Positions 42,895-53,906 of a stretch of 64,000 nucleotides of DNA are shown here, piece after piece. Both the position numbers and the translations under genes were made by a program. The notes under the pieces are model-generated. The model was not told where the DNA came from. It was given only the letters and a program-made list of their open reading frames with translations, and did no database searches. Source of the stretch: Capsicum annuum (taxonomy: Eukaryota > Streptophyta > Magnoliopsida > Solanales > Solanaceae); NCBI RefSeq assembly GCF_002878395.1, contig NC_061115.1, positions 152,205,549 to 152,269,548 on the forward strand. The letters are read 5' to 3'. Each line of letters starts with the position of its first letter. Position 1 is the stretch's first letter.

Positions 42895-44640
42895 TGTAGT
42901 TGACCGAGTACTCTAGGAGATGACCCTGTGAAAACTCACCCCTGGTCCTAGATTAATCAATTTAGGAGTCTAACATATGAACTCAATTGAAATTGTAAAA
43001 AATAAATGTTCAACATGTTGCGTTAGATTTCTCATCTGTTGTAAATTATCAATTAGATTAGGTAACAACAGATTACAAATCTGATGTAAATTATCAAATA
43101 GATTAAGTCATCTATTATGGCAGATTACCCATCTGTTGTAAATTATCAAATGGATTGTCATATGTCACAACAGATTACCCATATGTTGTAAATTATCAAA
43201 TAGGCGCTGCCATCTATTGTAGTTGACCCTATGAGAACTCACCCCTAGTCCTAGATTAATCGATAGTTTACCCTATGAGAACTCACCCCTAGCCCAAGAT
43301 TATTCAATCAAGGTATTATTACCCTAGTGCCTAGATTAATCAATTAAGGTATTATTCTAACAATGAGGTAGTGAGAATTGGTTCAGCTCAGAGTGATCAA
43401 TCGTCGACTCTGGTCGGGAGAAACGCAGTACCGTTTCATCATGCAATTGACAAAAGACTCAATTGAAGTTGTAGTTGACCCTATGAGAACTCACATTCAA
43501 TTAAGGTATTAGTCTAACATATGAACTCAATTGAATTATATATAAACAAATGTTCAACCTATTGCAAAAGATGTCTTTTCTATTGGATCAAACAGATTAT
43601 GTAATCTGTTGCAATATATCACACATCTGTTGTAAACTATCATACAGATTAAGCCATTTGTTGCAACAGATCATGAATCTATTGTAAACTATCAAATAGA
43701 TTAAGTCATCTATTGCAATATATTACCCATCTGTTGTAAATTATCAAATAGATTGAGTCATATGTTGCAATAGATTACCCATCTGTTTTAAATTATCAAA
43801 TAGGCATTGTCATCTATTATAGTTGACATTATGAGAACTCACCCCTATTTCTAGATAAATCAATTAAGCTATTAGTCTAATATATGAGGTAGTAAGAATC
43901 GGTTCAGCTCAGAGTGATCGATCACTGACTTTGGTCGGGAGGAACGCAGTACCGTCTTATCATGCAATCGATAAAAGACTCAATTGAAGTTGTAGTTGAC
44001 CCTATATTCAATTAGGATATTAGTACCCTAGTCCTAGATTAATCAATTAATGTATTAGTCTAACATATAACCTAGTAAGAATTGGTTCGACTTAGAGTTA
44101 TCGATCGACGACTCTAGTCGGGAGGAACACAGTACCATCTCATCATGCAATTGTCAAAAGACTCAATTGAAGTTATAGTTGACCTTATGAGAACTCACCC
44201 CTATTCCCAGATTATTCAATCAAGGTATTAGTACCCTAGTCCTAGATTAATCAATTAAGGTATTAGTCTAACATATGAGGTAGTAAGAATCAGCTCGGCT
44301 TAGAGTGATCAATCGACAACTCTGGTCAGAGGAACGCAGTACCGTCTCATCATGAAATTGCCAAAAAACTCAATTAAGTTGTATTTGACCCTATGAGAAC
44401 TCATATTCAATTAAGGTTTTAGTCTAACATATGAACTCAATTGAAATTATATATAAACAAATGTTCAACATGTTGCAACATGCCTTTTTTGTTGGATCAA
44501 ATCAAACAGATTAGGTAATATGTTGCAACATATTACGCATCTGTTGTAAACTATCAAACAGATTACGTCATTTATCATGACAGATCACAAATCTGTTGTA
44601 AACTATCAAACAGATTAAGTCATCTATTGCACTTAAATAT
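42895..44640. repeat. Compound tandem array of two alternating block types
   Basis: Block X (~165-180 bp) carries CTAGATTAATCAATTAAGG, TCAGCTCAGAGTGATCGATC and GGAACGCAGTACCGTCTCAT; its core lies at about 43391-43440, 43911-43965, 44091-44145 and 44300-44355. Block Y (~240 bp) carries AACAAATGTTCAACATGTTG followed by CTGTTGTAAATTATCAAATAGATT units and palindromic-core words; starts near 43003, 43540 and 44455. A phrase TAGTTGACCCTATGAGAACTC links them (seven or eight times). No coding capacity. Confidence 0.85.
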
Positions 44641-45254
44641 TTTTTGATCCCTTTTTTATAAATCAATTTAGGTATTTTTTGTCTGAGATAAAATAGTTAA
44701 AATACTAAGGCGGTAAAAAATATTACTCGGTACAACTTTGATAACTCAAAAATCTCCTGAATGAGTAGTTTTAACTGGTCTTTTCAATGTCACCATCTCC
44801 TTTGGGATCTCAACCAATCAATATCTTTTCTCGACTGAACTAGATGTTCTGATCCGTTTGCTTTTTTGACATTGCAGGTATGGTTCAAAGTTTCTCTTTT
44901 CATCTCGTTTTCTTCTTGTATGTCATTTAAATTAGTTATTTACATCTGTTTCTATCAATGATTTACCCATTACCGTTTGTTATTTATTGAGAAAATTAAA
45001 GGAAAGGTGACTTTTGTCTTGAATGAATGAACTGTTGTTTTTATTAAAATATACAAAAAAAATCATCTGTTGGGAGAACTTAAAAAGCCTTGTTATCAAT
45101 ATAGTTTTTTTTTTATGTCTTTTGTTTGGTACTTTGGTGGTGCTGTTGTTGGGGGGTGGTTGTGTTGGAACATGTGATTTTTGTGTTTTGGATGGTGTTG
45201 GAACATATGGTGTTGTTTTGTTTGTTTCTTTGTTGTTGATGTTGGTGGTGGTGG
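44641..45254 (+). other. Spacer with TG-rich low-complexity part
   Basis: 44640-45000 is unremarkable AT-rich DNA with a CAGGTATGG donor-like word at 44876. 45120-45250 is TTG/GGT-rich and compositionally the inverse of 42200-42355. The 110-codon frame through it is a composition artefact. Confidence 0.45.
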
Positions 45255-45475
45255 TGTTGCAACAGTTTCCTCAACTGTTGCAACTAATGAATCAGCTGTT
45301 GGAACAGACGGAGCAACTTTTTGAAGAAATCAAACCAGTAGCAAGGCTGGTTTGATTTATTCCAATAGATGGCACATCTGTTACAACATGCATCCATCCT
45401 TTGCAAACGATGCCTCATCGGTTGAACAGATGGGTAATCTGTTCCATCATATTGGTCATCTGTTGATTCACTCAA
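45255..45475. repeat. Palindromic-core repeat cluster 7
   Basis: GTTGCAACAGTTTCC, ACTGTTGCAACTAATGAATCAGC, CAATAGATGGCACATCTGTT and GGTAATCTGTTCCATC words. The phrase AATGAATCAGCTGTTGGAA recurs in clusters 8 and 9. Confidence 0.7.
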
Positions 45476-45734
45476 TTTTGTGTTACCCTTTTATAATATT
45501 CTTTTTGTTCTTCTCTTGTTTGACATCAAATGTATTTCTCTTGTTTGCAAACAAAAGAAAGTGAAATTGGATCCACTTTTGCCCGGCCAGCATTAAAGGC
45601 TAGAGTAAAGATGGGTTCGAAGGAATAAGTTGCTTGTAGATGGAACCACTTCATATGTAGGAGGTATGTATTACTAATCAACCTTTCATGAAAACACACA
45701 TCCATTACAATGATTTGGTGAATGTTTGTTCTTT

Positions 45735-46735
45735 ACCTATTAGGCATTAATTCTTCCAACAAGATATGGAATTTTACAGTTAAGATTGTTAGGTTCGAAC
45801 TGGCAAGGCTGAGGGACCAAGACGGTGGTGTCGCTGTCCCGTTACAATTTAATGACGATTTATGCTCATGTTTTTGTGTCAAGTTTGGGGAAGGGTTCAA
45901 GTTTTTGGCGGTAGTGTAAATATCCAATAGCGATTGGAACGATTTTAATGGCACAATAGACTTCTTGAAAGGCCTCTGAAGCCTCGCAATGCAGGAAACA
46001 ACAATAGAACCAATAGAAATTTTCCTGGTCCAAATTTATATGAATGGGTTATTGGAGGAGACTATTATACAGCAGAAAGTGTTTGCGAGAAAACCTGTGC
46101 AGAAAGAGGGAGGTTGAGAAGGATATATCATCTTAGTACTTGTTTAAGAGGATACACAGGGTCGGAAGGAAAGTGTAGCGAAAGTAGCTTATGAAATTGA
46201 CATGAAAAATGAAAAAACTGGATGAGATGTGAATATGAAAGTGTATTCAAAAATGAAAATCCATCAGTCATTGAAGAAAAAGAAGAATGGTCAAGAGGAA
46301 TTGACCCTGTTTATCCTCTTATACAAGTACTAAGATGATATATGGCCTTCTCAACCTCTCTCTTCCCGCACAGGTTTTATCCCAAACACTTTCTGTTGTA
46401 TAATAGTTTCCTCCACCAATCCATCAATATATATTTGGATCAGGGGAATTTCTATTGGTTCTATCATTTTTTGTTGCATTGCGAGGCTTCGGAGGCCTTT
46501 CAAGAAGTCTATTGTGCCATTAAAATTGGTCCAATCACTATTGGAAATTTACACTGCCGCCAAAAATTTGAACCCTTCCCCAAACTTGACACAAAAACAT
46601 GTGCATGAATCTGTCATTAAATTGTAATGGGGTATCGACACCACCGTCTTGGAACCCTTTAGCCTTATCAGTTCGCACCTATCAAACTAAACTGTACAAT
46701 TCAGGATCTTGTTTGAAGGATCAGTTTCTAATCAT
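45735..46735. repeat. Large imperfect inverted repeat (arms ~435 bp, spacer ~130 bp)
   Basis: Arm 1 is about 45735-46169, arm 2 about 46299-46735. Matching blocks (arm 1 vs reverse complement of arm 2) include CAAGACGGTGGTGTCG, GTGTCAAGTTTGGGGAAGGG, TTTAATGGCACAATAGACTT, CTTGAAAGGCCT, ATAGAACCAATAGAAATT, TTATACA(G/A)CAGAAAGTGTTTG and the inner AAGAGGATA...CAGGGTC. Identity looks about 80-85%. Transcription would give a long hairpin. A 65-codon frame in arm 1 and an 88-codon frame in arm 2 carry no domain I recognise; the arms may derive from an unidentified coding sequence (RFELARLRDQDGG in arm 1). Confidence 0.88.
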
Positions 46736-47810
46736 CGGTAAAAACTTGCATTCACAAAATCATTGCACTTTATGTGTCTTCACGGTAGCCTGATCAATAA
46801 TATACATAATTCGCATGCATGAAAATGGGATCCATTGCACGCATCTTATTCTTTCTACCCCATCAGGACATGTCAGTGTTGTTCATTCATCTGCACGAAT
46901 GTGATGACTATTAAAATGGAGGTGTGAAGAGTCATGACTTTTTATCTTAACACATTCAAAACAGCTGATGAATTAAAATCTCCATCTGTTGCAACTGACA
47001 AATCAGCTGTAGGAAGAAATTAAAACATCTCCTCCAAACATATGGTCCATCTGTCGCAACAGATAATCTATATGTTGCAACAGATGGTCAATCTGTTGCG
47101 ATAGACCTGACTTTTTTTTAATTAATCTGCACGCATGTGATTACTTCTTTCTAAATATGTTTGTTTCAATTTAGTTTTCCTATTTATAAAATCAAGAGAA
47201 TTTTATTATATTCTTTCAAGATTACCCCTATTATTAAATGACTACATAAAATATATTATTCACATTTATACTTTCTAATCATAATTAATAAGGCCAATTT
47301 GGTAAAAAAAATCACCTAATTTATATTTTTATTAATTGGTGTGCCAAGCCCATGGGGCCCAACTAATATGTAACGGAGGGATTATTAAAAAGAGGTGAAG
47401 ACTTTTTATCTCACACATTCAAAACAACTAATAAATCGAATACTCCATCTGTTGAAACTGAAACTAATGAATCAGCTGTCAGAAGATATCAAAACATCTC
47501 CTCCAACTTATACATACTGTCCATCTATTGCAACAGATAATACATAAGTTGCATCAGATGTCTTATTTGTTGCATACACAAACCATCTATTGTTACAGAT
47601 CATAAATCTATTTTGACAGCCGTCTGTTGCACATTCAATCCGTACAACTATTGCAACAGATGCTAAATCTGTTAAAAATATTGGACGATCTGTTGCAACA
47701 GCTCAATAATAACGGTTTCTATCGAGTCTCAAACCGCTATGAAAAGGTAAGAAGTAATTAGTGTAAAAGAAAAAGTCTCGACTTTTCACGGAAAATAAAA
47801 TGCCACCAGT
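46736..47810. repeat. Spacer with palindromic-core clusters 8 and 9 and a direct duplication
   Basis: The segment at about 46919-47040 (GTGAAGAGTCATGACTTTTTATC ... AAAACATCTCCTCCAA) recurs at about 47391-47510. Each copy is followed by palindromic-core words: CATCTGTCGCAACAGATAATC, ATATGTTGCAACAGATGGTC (47050-47100) and CATCTATTGCAACAGATAATAC, TTGCAACAGATGCTAAATCTG (47520-47700). AT-rich DNA separates them. No gene. Confidence 0.75.
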
Positions 47811-48084
47811 TTGAATGTAATTAATACAATGGAGCTGAACAGTCCTGCCTTTTGGCCTGACATGTCCAGATTATATTATAGGTCCCTTAATCTTCTTTCA
47901 ACTCTATTTATTTCTTGTATTTTTTCCTTTCGTGTGACATCTTCAACCACTTCTGTTCAAAGAGCATATTCCTTTCTCGTTGAGGTAAGTTTTTTTCTGG
48001 CATAAATTTACCAGTTGGTCGTATACGTTGTATTACATTGTGAACATTTTTCCTTACATTTGTCAATTCATGCGTGTTCTAGAT

Positions 48085-48282
48085 ATGGCTGATCCTTTTC
48101 CGGACATTGCTATTCTATGCGACACGGTGCGGGAACTTCAAAGGCAGGTTAATGACCTGCAGAGCGAGTTGGTCGTTGTGAGAGTGACAATGTTCAAAGA
48201 GATGCAGAGGCCGATAAGAGCCCTACTGCTGCGAGTTGATTGGTCGGCTGTCATTAATGATGATAATGATAATAATAATTAG
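48085..48282 (+). CDS. Small coiled-coil protein, hypothetical
   Basis: A 65-residue frame from ATG at 48085 (MADPFPDIAILCDTVRELQR...) to TAG at 48280. The middle (DTVRELQRQVNDLQSELVVV) has heptad-like spacing of Leu/Val and would form a coiled coil; the end is acidic and Asn-rich (NDDNDNNN). The codons just before the ATG follow a TTCTAG acceptor-like word (48077-48082), and a possible upstream exon (47811-47985) ends at GAG|GTAAGT, so it may be the last exon of a small gene. Family not recognised. It lies between the hairpin region and the MuDR pseudogene, inside the palindromic-repeat island. I chose the internal ATG because the more upstream one (48028) lies in the putative intron. Confidence 0.35.
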   Translation: MADPFPDIAILCDTVRELQRQVNDLQSELVVVRVTMFKEMQRPIRALLLRVDWSAVINDDNDNNN

Positions 48283-48815
48283 AATGTGTTTTTTCTTTTA
48301 GCGTATGTATTTTAATTTTTCTATATTGGATCTATACCTAATGTATTTTATTTTTCATTTAATGAAAAATTTACTTTTAGTCAGACTTTGGCGTTTTAAT
48401 TCCTATTAAATTTTTATTCTGTTTTCTTCTAATCTAATACATGTTAACATGTCGACGGTTGGAGGCAATGTTGAATCCAGTAGCACTAGCAATTTTGGCT
48501 TCTAAGTTCTTTCAACAGTTGGAACCGATTGGTCATCTGTTGGGTTTCAACAGATTATCCATCTGTTTCGACAGATTTTCATCTGTTGGAGGAAAGAATT
48601 CCCGTTGTTTGTGCAACTGTTCAGAATAATTGTGGTCTGCTGTATTATTTAAGTTCATGTTTTGCCTCATTTTATTGATGCACAAGTTATTTTTAAAAAA
48701 AGACATTTTATATATAATAAATGATAACATTAGGTTCACAACAATGAGTTAAATATATAAAAGTCCACAACAAACAAACAAACAACAACACAAGTTTCTG
48801 CAATTACAACGATCA
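48283..48815. repeat. Spacer with palindromic-core cluster 10
   Basis: The cluster at 48505-48600 contains CATCTGTTGGGTTTCAACAG, CATCTGTTTCGACAGATTTT and CATCTGTTGGAGG, which are variants with the loop changed. The remainder is AT-rich; 48770-48800 is CAAACAAA-rich. The minus strand of the right edge is the 3' flank of the transposase. Confidence 0.6.
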
Positions 48816-51090
48816 TGGTGGATTATGATTCGGGCATGTAGTTATTTTGTGGCCAGCGCACTTACATATGGAGCACTTGTTTCTTCTTGATGAAAATGAT
48901 TCTCCAACTCCACGCCTCCTTTTATATGGATTTCTTCCCGGTTTGATTGTGCTCGGTTCAATATATGGAGGAGGTATTAGTCTCCCCATAATCTCTACTG
49001 AAACAACCCAAGATTCTTCAGGAGGCACCGAAGTAATATGCCCACTATATGCCATTTCATATTTTTCCACCGAATAATATTAAGAGGAGTGCTCGTAAAC
49101 TTCAGGTCCATATTTATGGCCGTATTGAGCTCGAAGGGCTGCCATAGCATGTGGACAAGGTATTTTGTCCAAGTCAAAAACTCTATACATACAAGATCTT
49201 GTTTGAAGATCGACTGTGGCAGCATCACCATGACCGGTGAAACGGAATTTGTAATCTACTATTTCATGAGAGAATAACCTATTCCCCAAACTGATGTTCG
49301 TTGATATTTTCTTTTCAATTTCGAGAACAAATCGGGTTCTTTTTTCTGGGCACTTGAACTGTACACGCCTTTCGTTAAAAAAATCACTATATTTCTCGCT
49401 TATTTTTTCAAACATAGCCTTGATGGGAAATTCTCTTTCATTGCCAAACAATGAATTCACCGATTCAGCTATGTTTGATGTCATAATATTGTACCTATCA
49501 CTTAGTACGACATCAAACTAAAATTGTAAATCAAACAAGACATTAAATTCATAAAAATGTACCTATTTGCTGGACAGAATGCCCGGCTCCATCTCTCAAA
49601 ACCAACACGTGCAAGAAATTATGCTACCTTGGGATTCACATCCGCTATTTGATTGAAATAGTCTAAAAACTCCTCTCTACTATATGCTTTAGCTGCTCTA
49701 TAAAAAAGGGTGACGACCCTTTCATTGTGATAGTTGTTTTGAATGTTCTCTCCAAGATGCCTGATGCAACAACCAAAGTAAGCTGAAGTGAAGAAAAGTG
49801 AACCCATCTTTGGAATACTTGGATGCCTATCCGATACAAAACACAACTCTTCAGTATCTTCGACGCAGCGTCGCAGTTGTTCAAAAAAAATTCATAAGAG
49901 GCATCACATTCCTTATCCGCTACAAAAAAGCGACAGGAAAGATGTGATTCTCTGCATCCTGCGCCACCGCCGCTAGCAGAACTCCATTATACCTGCTCCT
50001 CAAGAAGGTACCGTCAATGGCTATGCCTTTTCTCAAATGTCAAAAACCTTGAATCCAAGCACCATAGGATACAAAAAGTACTTAAACCTTCCGTTTTCAT
50101 CCAGATGCAATGCCATCTTACTTTTGGGATTTGTGGACTCAATCATGTAACGGTAAGCATCCAAGACTTCATACCCATGCCCGAGTGTCCCCCGAACCAG
50201 GTCCCTATCAATCCCCATGGTTGTATATACCTTTGAACAACTGACCAAGACACCCAAATCCGTAAGGAGTTGATTGGCCATAAGCCTTGTTGAAGGGCCT
50301 TTGCCATCGGGGAAACTACTCCTGAAATATTCACCGAGGACCTTTGTCGTGGCGTGAAGATTTTGGCCCAAGATGTGCTCCGAACCACATGTGTGATGCT
50401 TTTCATGTTTACGAATGACGAATCTGTCAGAACTTGCGTACTTCACCGCTCTCAACCACCACTTGCAGCTCGAATTAGCATATTTGAAGCAAAAGACACT
50501 ACTCGAATTAATCACCTTCTTTATTCTGAAATCTTTTTTCACACAAGAAATAAACAAAGTGTTAGATAGTTCATTCTTGTCCTTGAATGACATTCCAATA
50601 AAAAAGCCGGTCCCATCGTCTTGAAGATTTCCAGATTGTGTCGATTGAGAAGAACTGCACAGCGTATTGGTGGCATCAACGGGCGTAGGTGTTTGATCAT
50701 CATCTGGAATATTCATGTCTAGATCATCCAACCTATCATCAAAGAAGTCTTCATTTTCTTCTTGTTCTTCTACGTTCTGGTTCTCATTCTCTCTCGTAAC
50801 ACCAGCCTGGTTGAATCACTTAGATAAGAACGCAATCAAACCTGATCGGTTATCTTGAAAGGCAGTACCCTCTGATTTTCAAAGGATTTATGCATGTAGC
50901 TGATGGCAAATTCTTCCAGTTGACAATTCAGTCCACAAAAGCTGATGATTAAGTTCACAAAATCATCATACGAAACATTACTTTGGACTGTCATAGCAAT
51001 CGTCTCTAGCATTTTACCCTCCTTCCAACGCCATATATATCGATTGCTCTTCTCGACCCAATGACCATGACAATCCACCCCTATTGTTAT
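48816..51090 (-). pseudogene. Mutator-like (MuDR/MURA) transposase, frameshifted
   Basis: MURA transposases cut and paste MULE elements with a DDE core. From 51078: a PB1-like N-terminal piece VDCHGHWVEKSNRYIWRWKE... NVSYDDFVNLI (to 50836), a shift, the acidic VEEQEENEDFFDDRLDDLD, then from 50731 the DNA-binding domain (GTGFFIGMSFKDKNELSNTL; CFKYANSSCKWWLRA; HEKHHTCGSEH; about 50600-50340), STRLMANQLLTDLGV and YRYMIESTNPKSK. After a frame change the catalytic core starts: GIAIDGTFLRSRYNG (first Asp, near 50010) and VAQDAENHIFPVAF, another shift, FFEQLRRCVEDTEELCFVSD with the second Asp (SDRH), FGCCIRHLGENIQNNY. Next TSNIAESVNSLFGNEREFP (49480 on), the SWIM finger CMYRVFDLDKIPCPHAMAAL (second Cys is Tyr; near 49190-49140), and a CSICKCAGHKITTCPNH knuckle at the end. 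At least three frameshifts and several stops make it inactive. Confidence 0.9.
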
Positions 51091-51119
51091 TAATCCCTCT
51101 ATTAGTGGTACCTAAATAA

Positions 51120-51664
51120 AGTCATTTGTTAAAACAAGTTGATAGTGATTTCATAGTGTCATGACTGAATCCCAATAGATGTGTTATCTATTGCAACAGG
51201 TAAGTGATGAGTCGCAACAGATTCTTACCTGTTGGGATTCATGTTTACGGGTCTGAATATCTGTTACAACAGATGAATCACCTATTGGAATTGATGTTAT
51301 AACTAAATTACCTTTGAAGCTGATTCCAACAGATGAGTGACAGTTGTAACAGATAATTAACCTGTTGCGACAGATGACTTACCTGATGTAACAGGTTATT
51401 AATCTGTTGTAACCTATGTTGGAATCGTGTTCAGGTTCTTCTGCAATAGGTAGCTAATCTGTTGCAACATATATGTCAAATGTTGCAGCAAATGAGCCAT
51501 CTGTTTAAACATGAATCCGACATATCAGTCTTCCTTTGAAACAGATGTCTCATCTGTCGCAACAGATGATTTATCTGTTTAAATAGATGGATTTTATGTT
51601 GGATTCATGATTGGTTTCTATCCATTGTTGGAAAACAACAATACAATAGCAGTTACCCAGATGA
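51120..51664. repeat. Palindromic-core repeat cluster 11
   Basis: Upstream (5') of the MuDR pseudogene. Words: ATCTGTTACAACAGATGAATC, CAACAGATGAGTGACAG, ACAGATGACTTACC, CATCTGTCGCAACAGATG (51553-51570, a near-perfect 18-bp palindrome) and TTTATCTGTTTAAATAGATGG. It ends near 51660 where the non-autonomous LTR element is inserted. Confidence 0.8.
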
Positions 51665-51669
51665 CAAAT

Positions 51670-53892
51670 TGTCACGACCCGAACCAGGGCCCTGGCCATG
51701 ACAAGCATTCCAAACTATAAAGGCCTGAAACACCCCTATCTATCTGGTAATCATGCACATAGTTCATATGATAATAGGATATGCAGAAGATTCACAATAT
51801 TACGGAAACATGGTCATAAATCAAATGAAATCAACAAAGGAGAAATAATGTCCCACAACATCTATCGACATCTGAACACCCTGTGCTAAATCTCTACTAC
51901 ATGATTAAAATAAACAACTATCTGAAAACTGGGACAAGGCCCCAGTAGACCCAAAACTACTAAATAATAATTAATCTACCAGACATTAGGCCTTCCGAAA
52001 GATAGAAGGCTCATCACCCGACTCTGCAAATCTTTCTGAATAATCTACTAATTATCTGGACCTCTAGACTGTGCCTCCAAACCTGGAAGGGAAGGGGGTC
52101 AATACAAAAGTACTGGTATGCAGAGAAATCAAAACAAAATACAATATTTTTACAAACTATAGGTGAGAGCCGGTATAAAGCAGTTTCGTATCAAATCATT
52201 TGAAAACACATGGGCATAATGTAATAGTTTTCAACAACAATGTAATGCAGCTGAGCTAGGTGGAATACCCTACATATAACATTTACACCAACTGTCAAAC
52301 CTCGGTTGCCGCTGAGATTAGAGTATAAGTGAGGGGAAGACACACAAGATCACACAGCAGGGTGTCTCGACCCAATAAAGTATAGTAGTGCACAAGATCA
52401 CAAAGCAAGGCTCCTAACCAAAGTCCTAATTTGGGAATGACATAAAATCAAGTACACAAGATCACTTAGCCTGGTACCAAATTCCCATGTCGGCATATAC
52501 GATTTCCAACGATGAGCCCTTACACTCAAATGCCTTCTTCGGGCATCCACCTATCTCATATAAAATCAATGCACTCAACTCCATTTAATTCAACCACATA
52601 TCTTATTTTGTAGAGTATCGTCATACTCGACTTGTAAGCCATCAATATCATATCATTACTTCATACAACCATTATATTCATCATATTTCAACATAATAAC
52701 CCTCTCCTTGCAAGTCAAAAATCATAGCCACTTTCAAAATAGTTTATGTCAAGCTTGTCAAGATGATTTCTAACAATTCACATTATATGAAAATTCAAAA
52801 CAATTTCATATCAAGAGAGGGGTTTCATATAATTCATGCTCTCAAGTTAACATCTTTTGAATCACAAGCATATGCATATATAATATATCAAATCACTTCG
52901 GAAATAGGCCTAAAGACCAAATCAATATCATAAAGATGCTTAAAACATGTTTATATTCATAATTTCAAAACTCCCAATTTTAAAACATGAATTTTTTTAA
53001 GCCCATGAGATTTTTGAGATAACCCCACGTACCTCTATATGCGAAAATAATAGGTGTTTCTTGAAGCTTACGATCTGGGGATTCCAAATCTCCAGTTTGT
53101 TTCGAATTTCCATGGTTGAATCTTGAGTTACTAGAGATAATTGGATTGGAATTATAGGGAGGAAACCCTAATTCTTGCAATGGAAGAGAGAGAAAAATGA
53201 GATTTTTCCCTTTACTAGGACATATATAGAGGGTAGGAATAGGTAGAAAAGACCAAAATACCCTTGAGTGAAATTCTGAAACTGGAGCCCCATTTTTTGC
53301 CCCAGCGCAATGCGGAGCTTGGAAAAAATGCCAATTATTGAGATCTGGAAGTTTGGCGTGAAGCAGGACTATCGCGGAGGCTTGCTGGAAATTGACGAGT
53401 GCCATTTCGGCCTCTAGCGCGACGCTCCATGCACTGAAATGGCATTCGTCATACAGTTGAAACTTCAAATAGCCATAAATCCTTACCCGGTTATCGGATT
53501 TTGACAAATCTTATATCGTTGGAAAGCTTATTCAATTATCTATAATTTGGTATATGGTAGGCCACCCAGTTCATCATATACAATGAGTTATGGTTGATTG
53601 AATTTGACCCAAGTTTTGATGCTTACTCAAACTCGAACGATTGGAAATCTTTCAACTCGTCCTTGAGTTAAGGGACTTCTATGATCTTAAATCATGGTCC
53701 AATAGATTTCCACACTACATAATTGATCAACACACTAAATTTGTATTGGATTTATAGCTTTTGTAACCTTTATGAGAAGAGATGACGGTTAATTGATCAA
53801 CACACTAAATTTGTATTGGATTTATAGCTTTTGTAACCTTTATGAGAAGAGATGACGGTTTACGTTCTAGCCCAAAAATGTGGGGTGTTACA
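51670..53892 (-). repeat. 3' LTR of the LARD-like element
   Basis: 2,223 bp; 2,153 bp after discounting a 70-bp tandem duplication (53721-53790 and 53791-53860, starting AATTGATCAACACACTAAAT) that is single in the partner LTR. It includes the cross-family block TATATCGTTGGAAAGCTT with TTACCCGGTTATCGG (53480-53530). The 175-codon frame at 52980-53507 is partly conserved in the other LTR only because the LTRs are copies; it has no domain. Confidence 0.9.
53721..53860. repeat. 70-bp tandem duplication in one LTR
   Basis: Two identical 70-bp units; absent from the other LTR (single copy near 59403-59472). It therefore arose after insertion, or is an assembly artefact. Confidence 0.9.
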
Positions 53893-53906
53893 TTCTCTCC
53901 CCCTTA
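53893..53906 (-). other. Polypurine tract of the LARD-like element
   Basis: The minus strand reads TAAGGGGGAGAGAA directly before the 3' LTR start TGTAACACCCC. Confidence 0.85.

Noticed and set aside
43391..44355. GATCGATCGACGACTC...GGAACGCAGTACCG blocks considered as tRNA-like or 5S-like genes
   Set aside because: No cloverleaf, no internal A/B boxes in the right spacing and no 5S consensus; they are units of a tandem array.
45023..45355. 110-codon Leu/Val-rich frame resembling a membrane protein
   Set aside because: Produced by TTG/GGT-rich low-complexity DNA running into the palindromic repeats; composition explains the hydrophobicity.
52980..53507. 175-codon minus-strand frame
   Set aside because: Lies wholly in an LTR; the matching frame in the partner LTR is broken into pieces, there is no domain, and LTR DNA gives such frames by chance.
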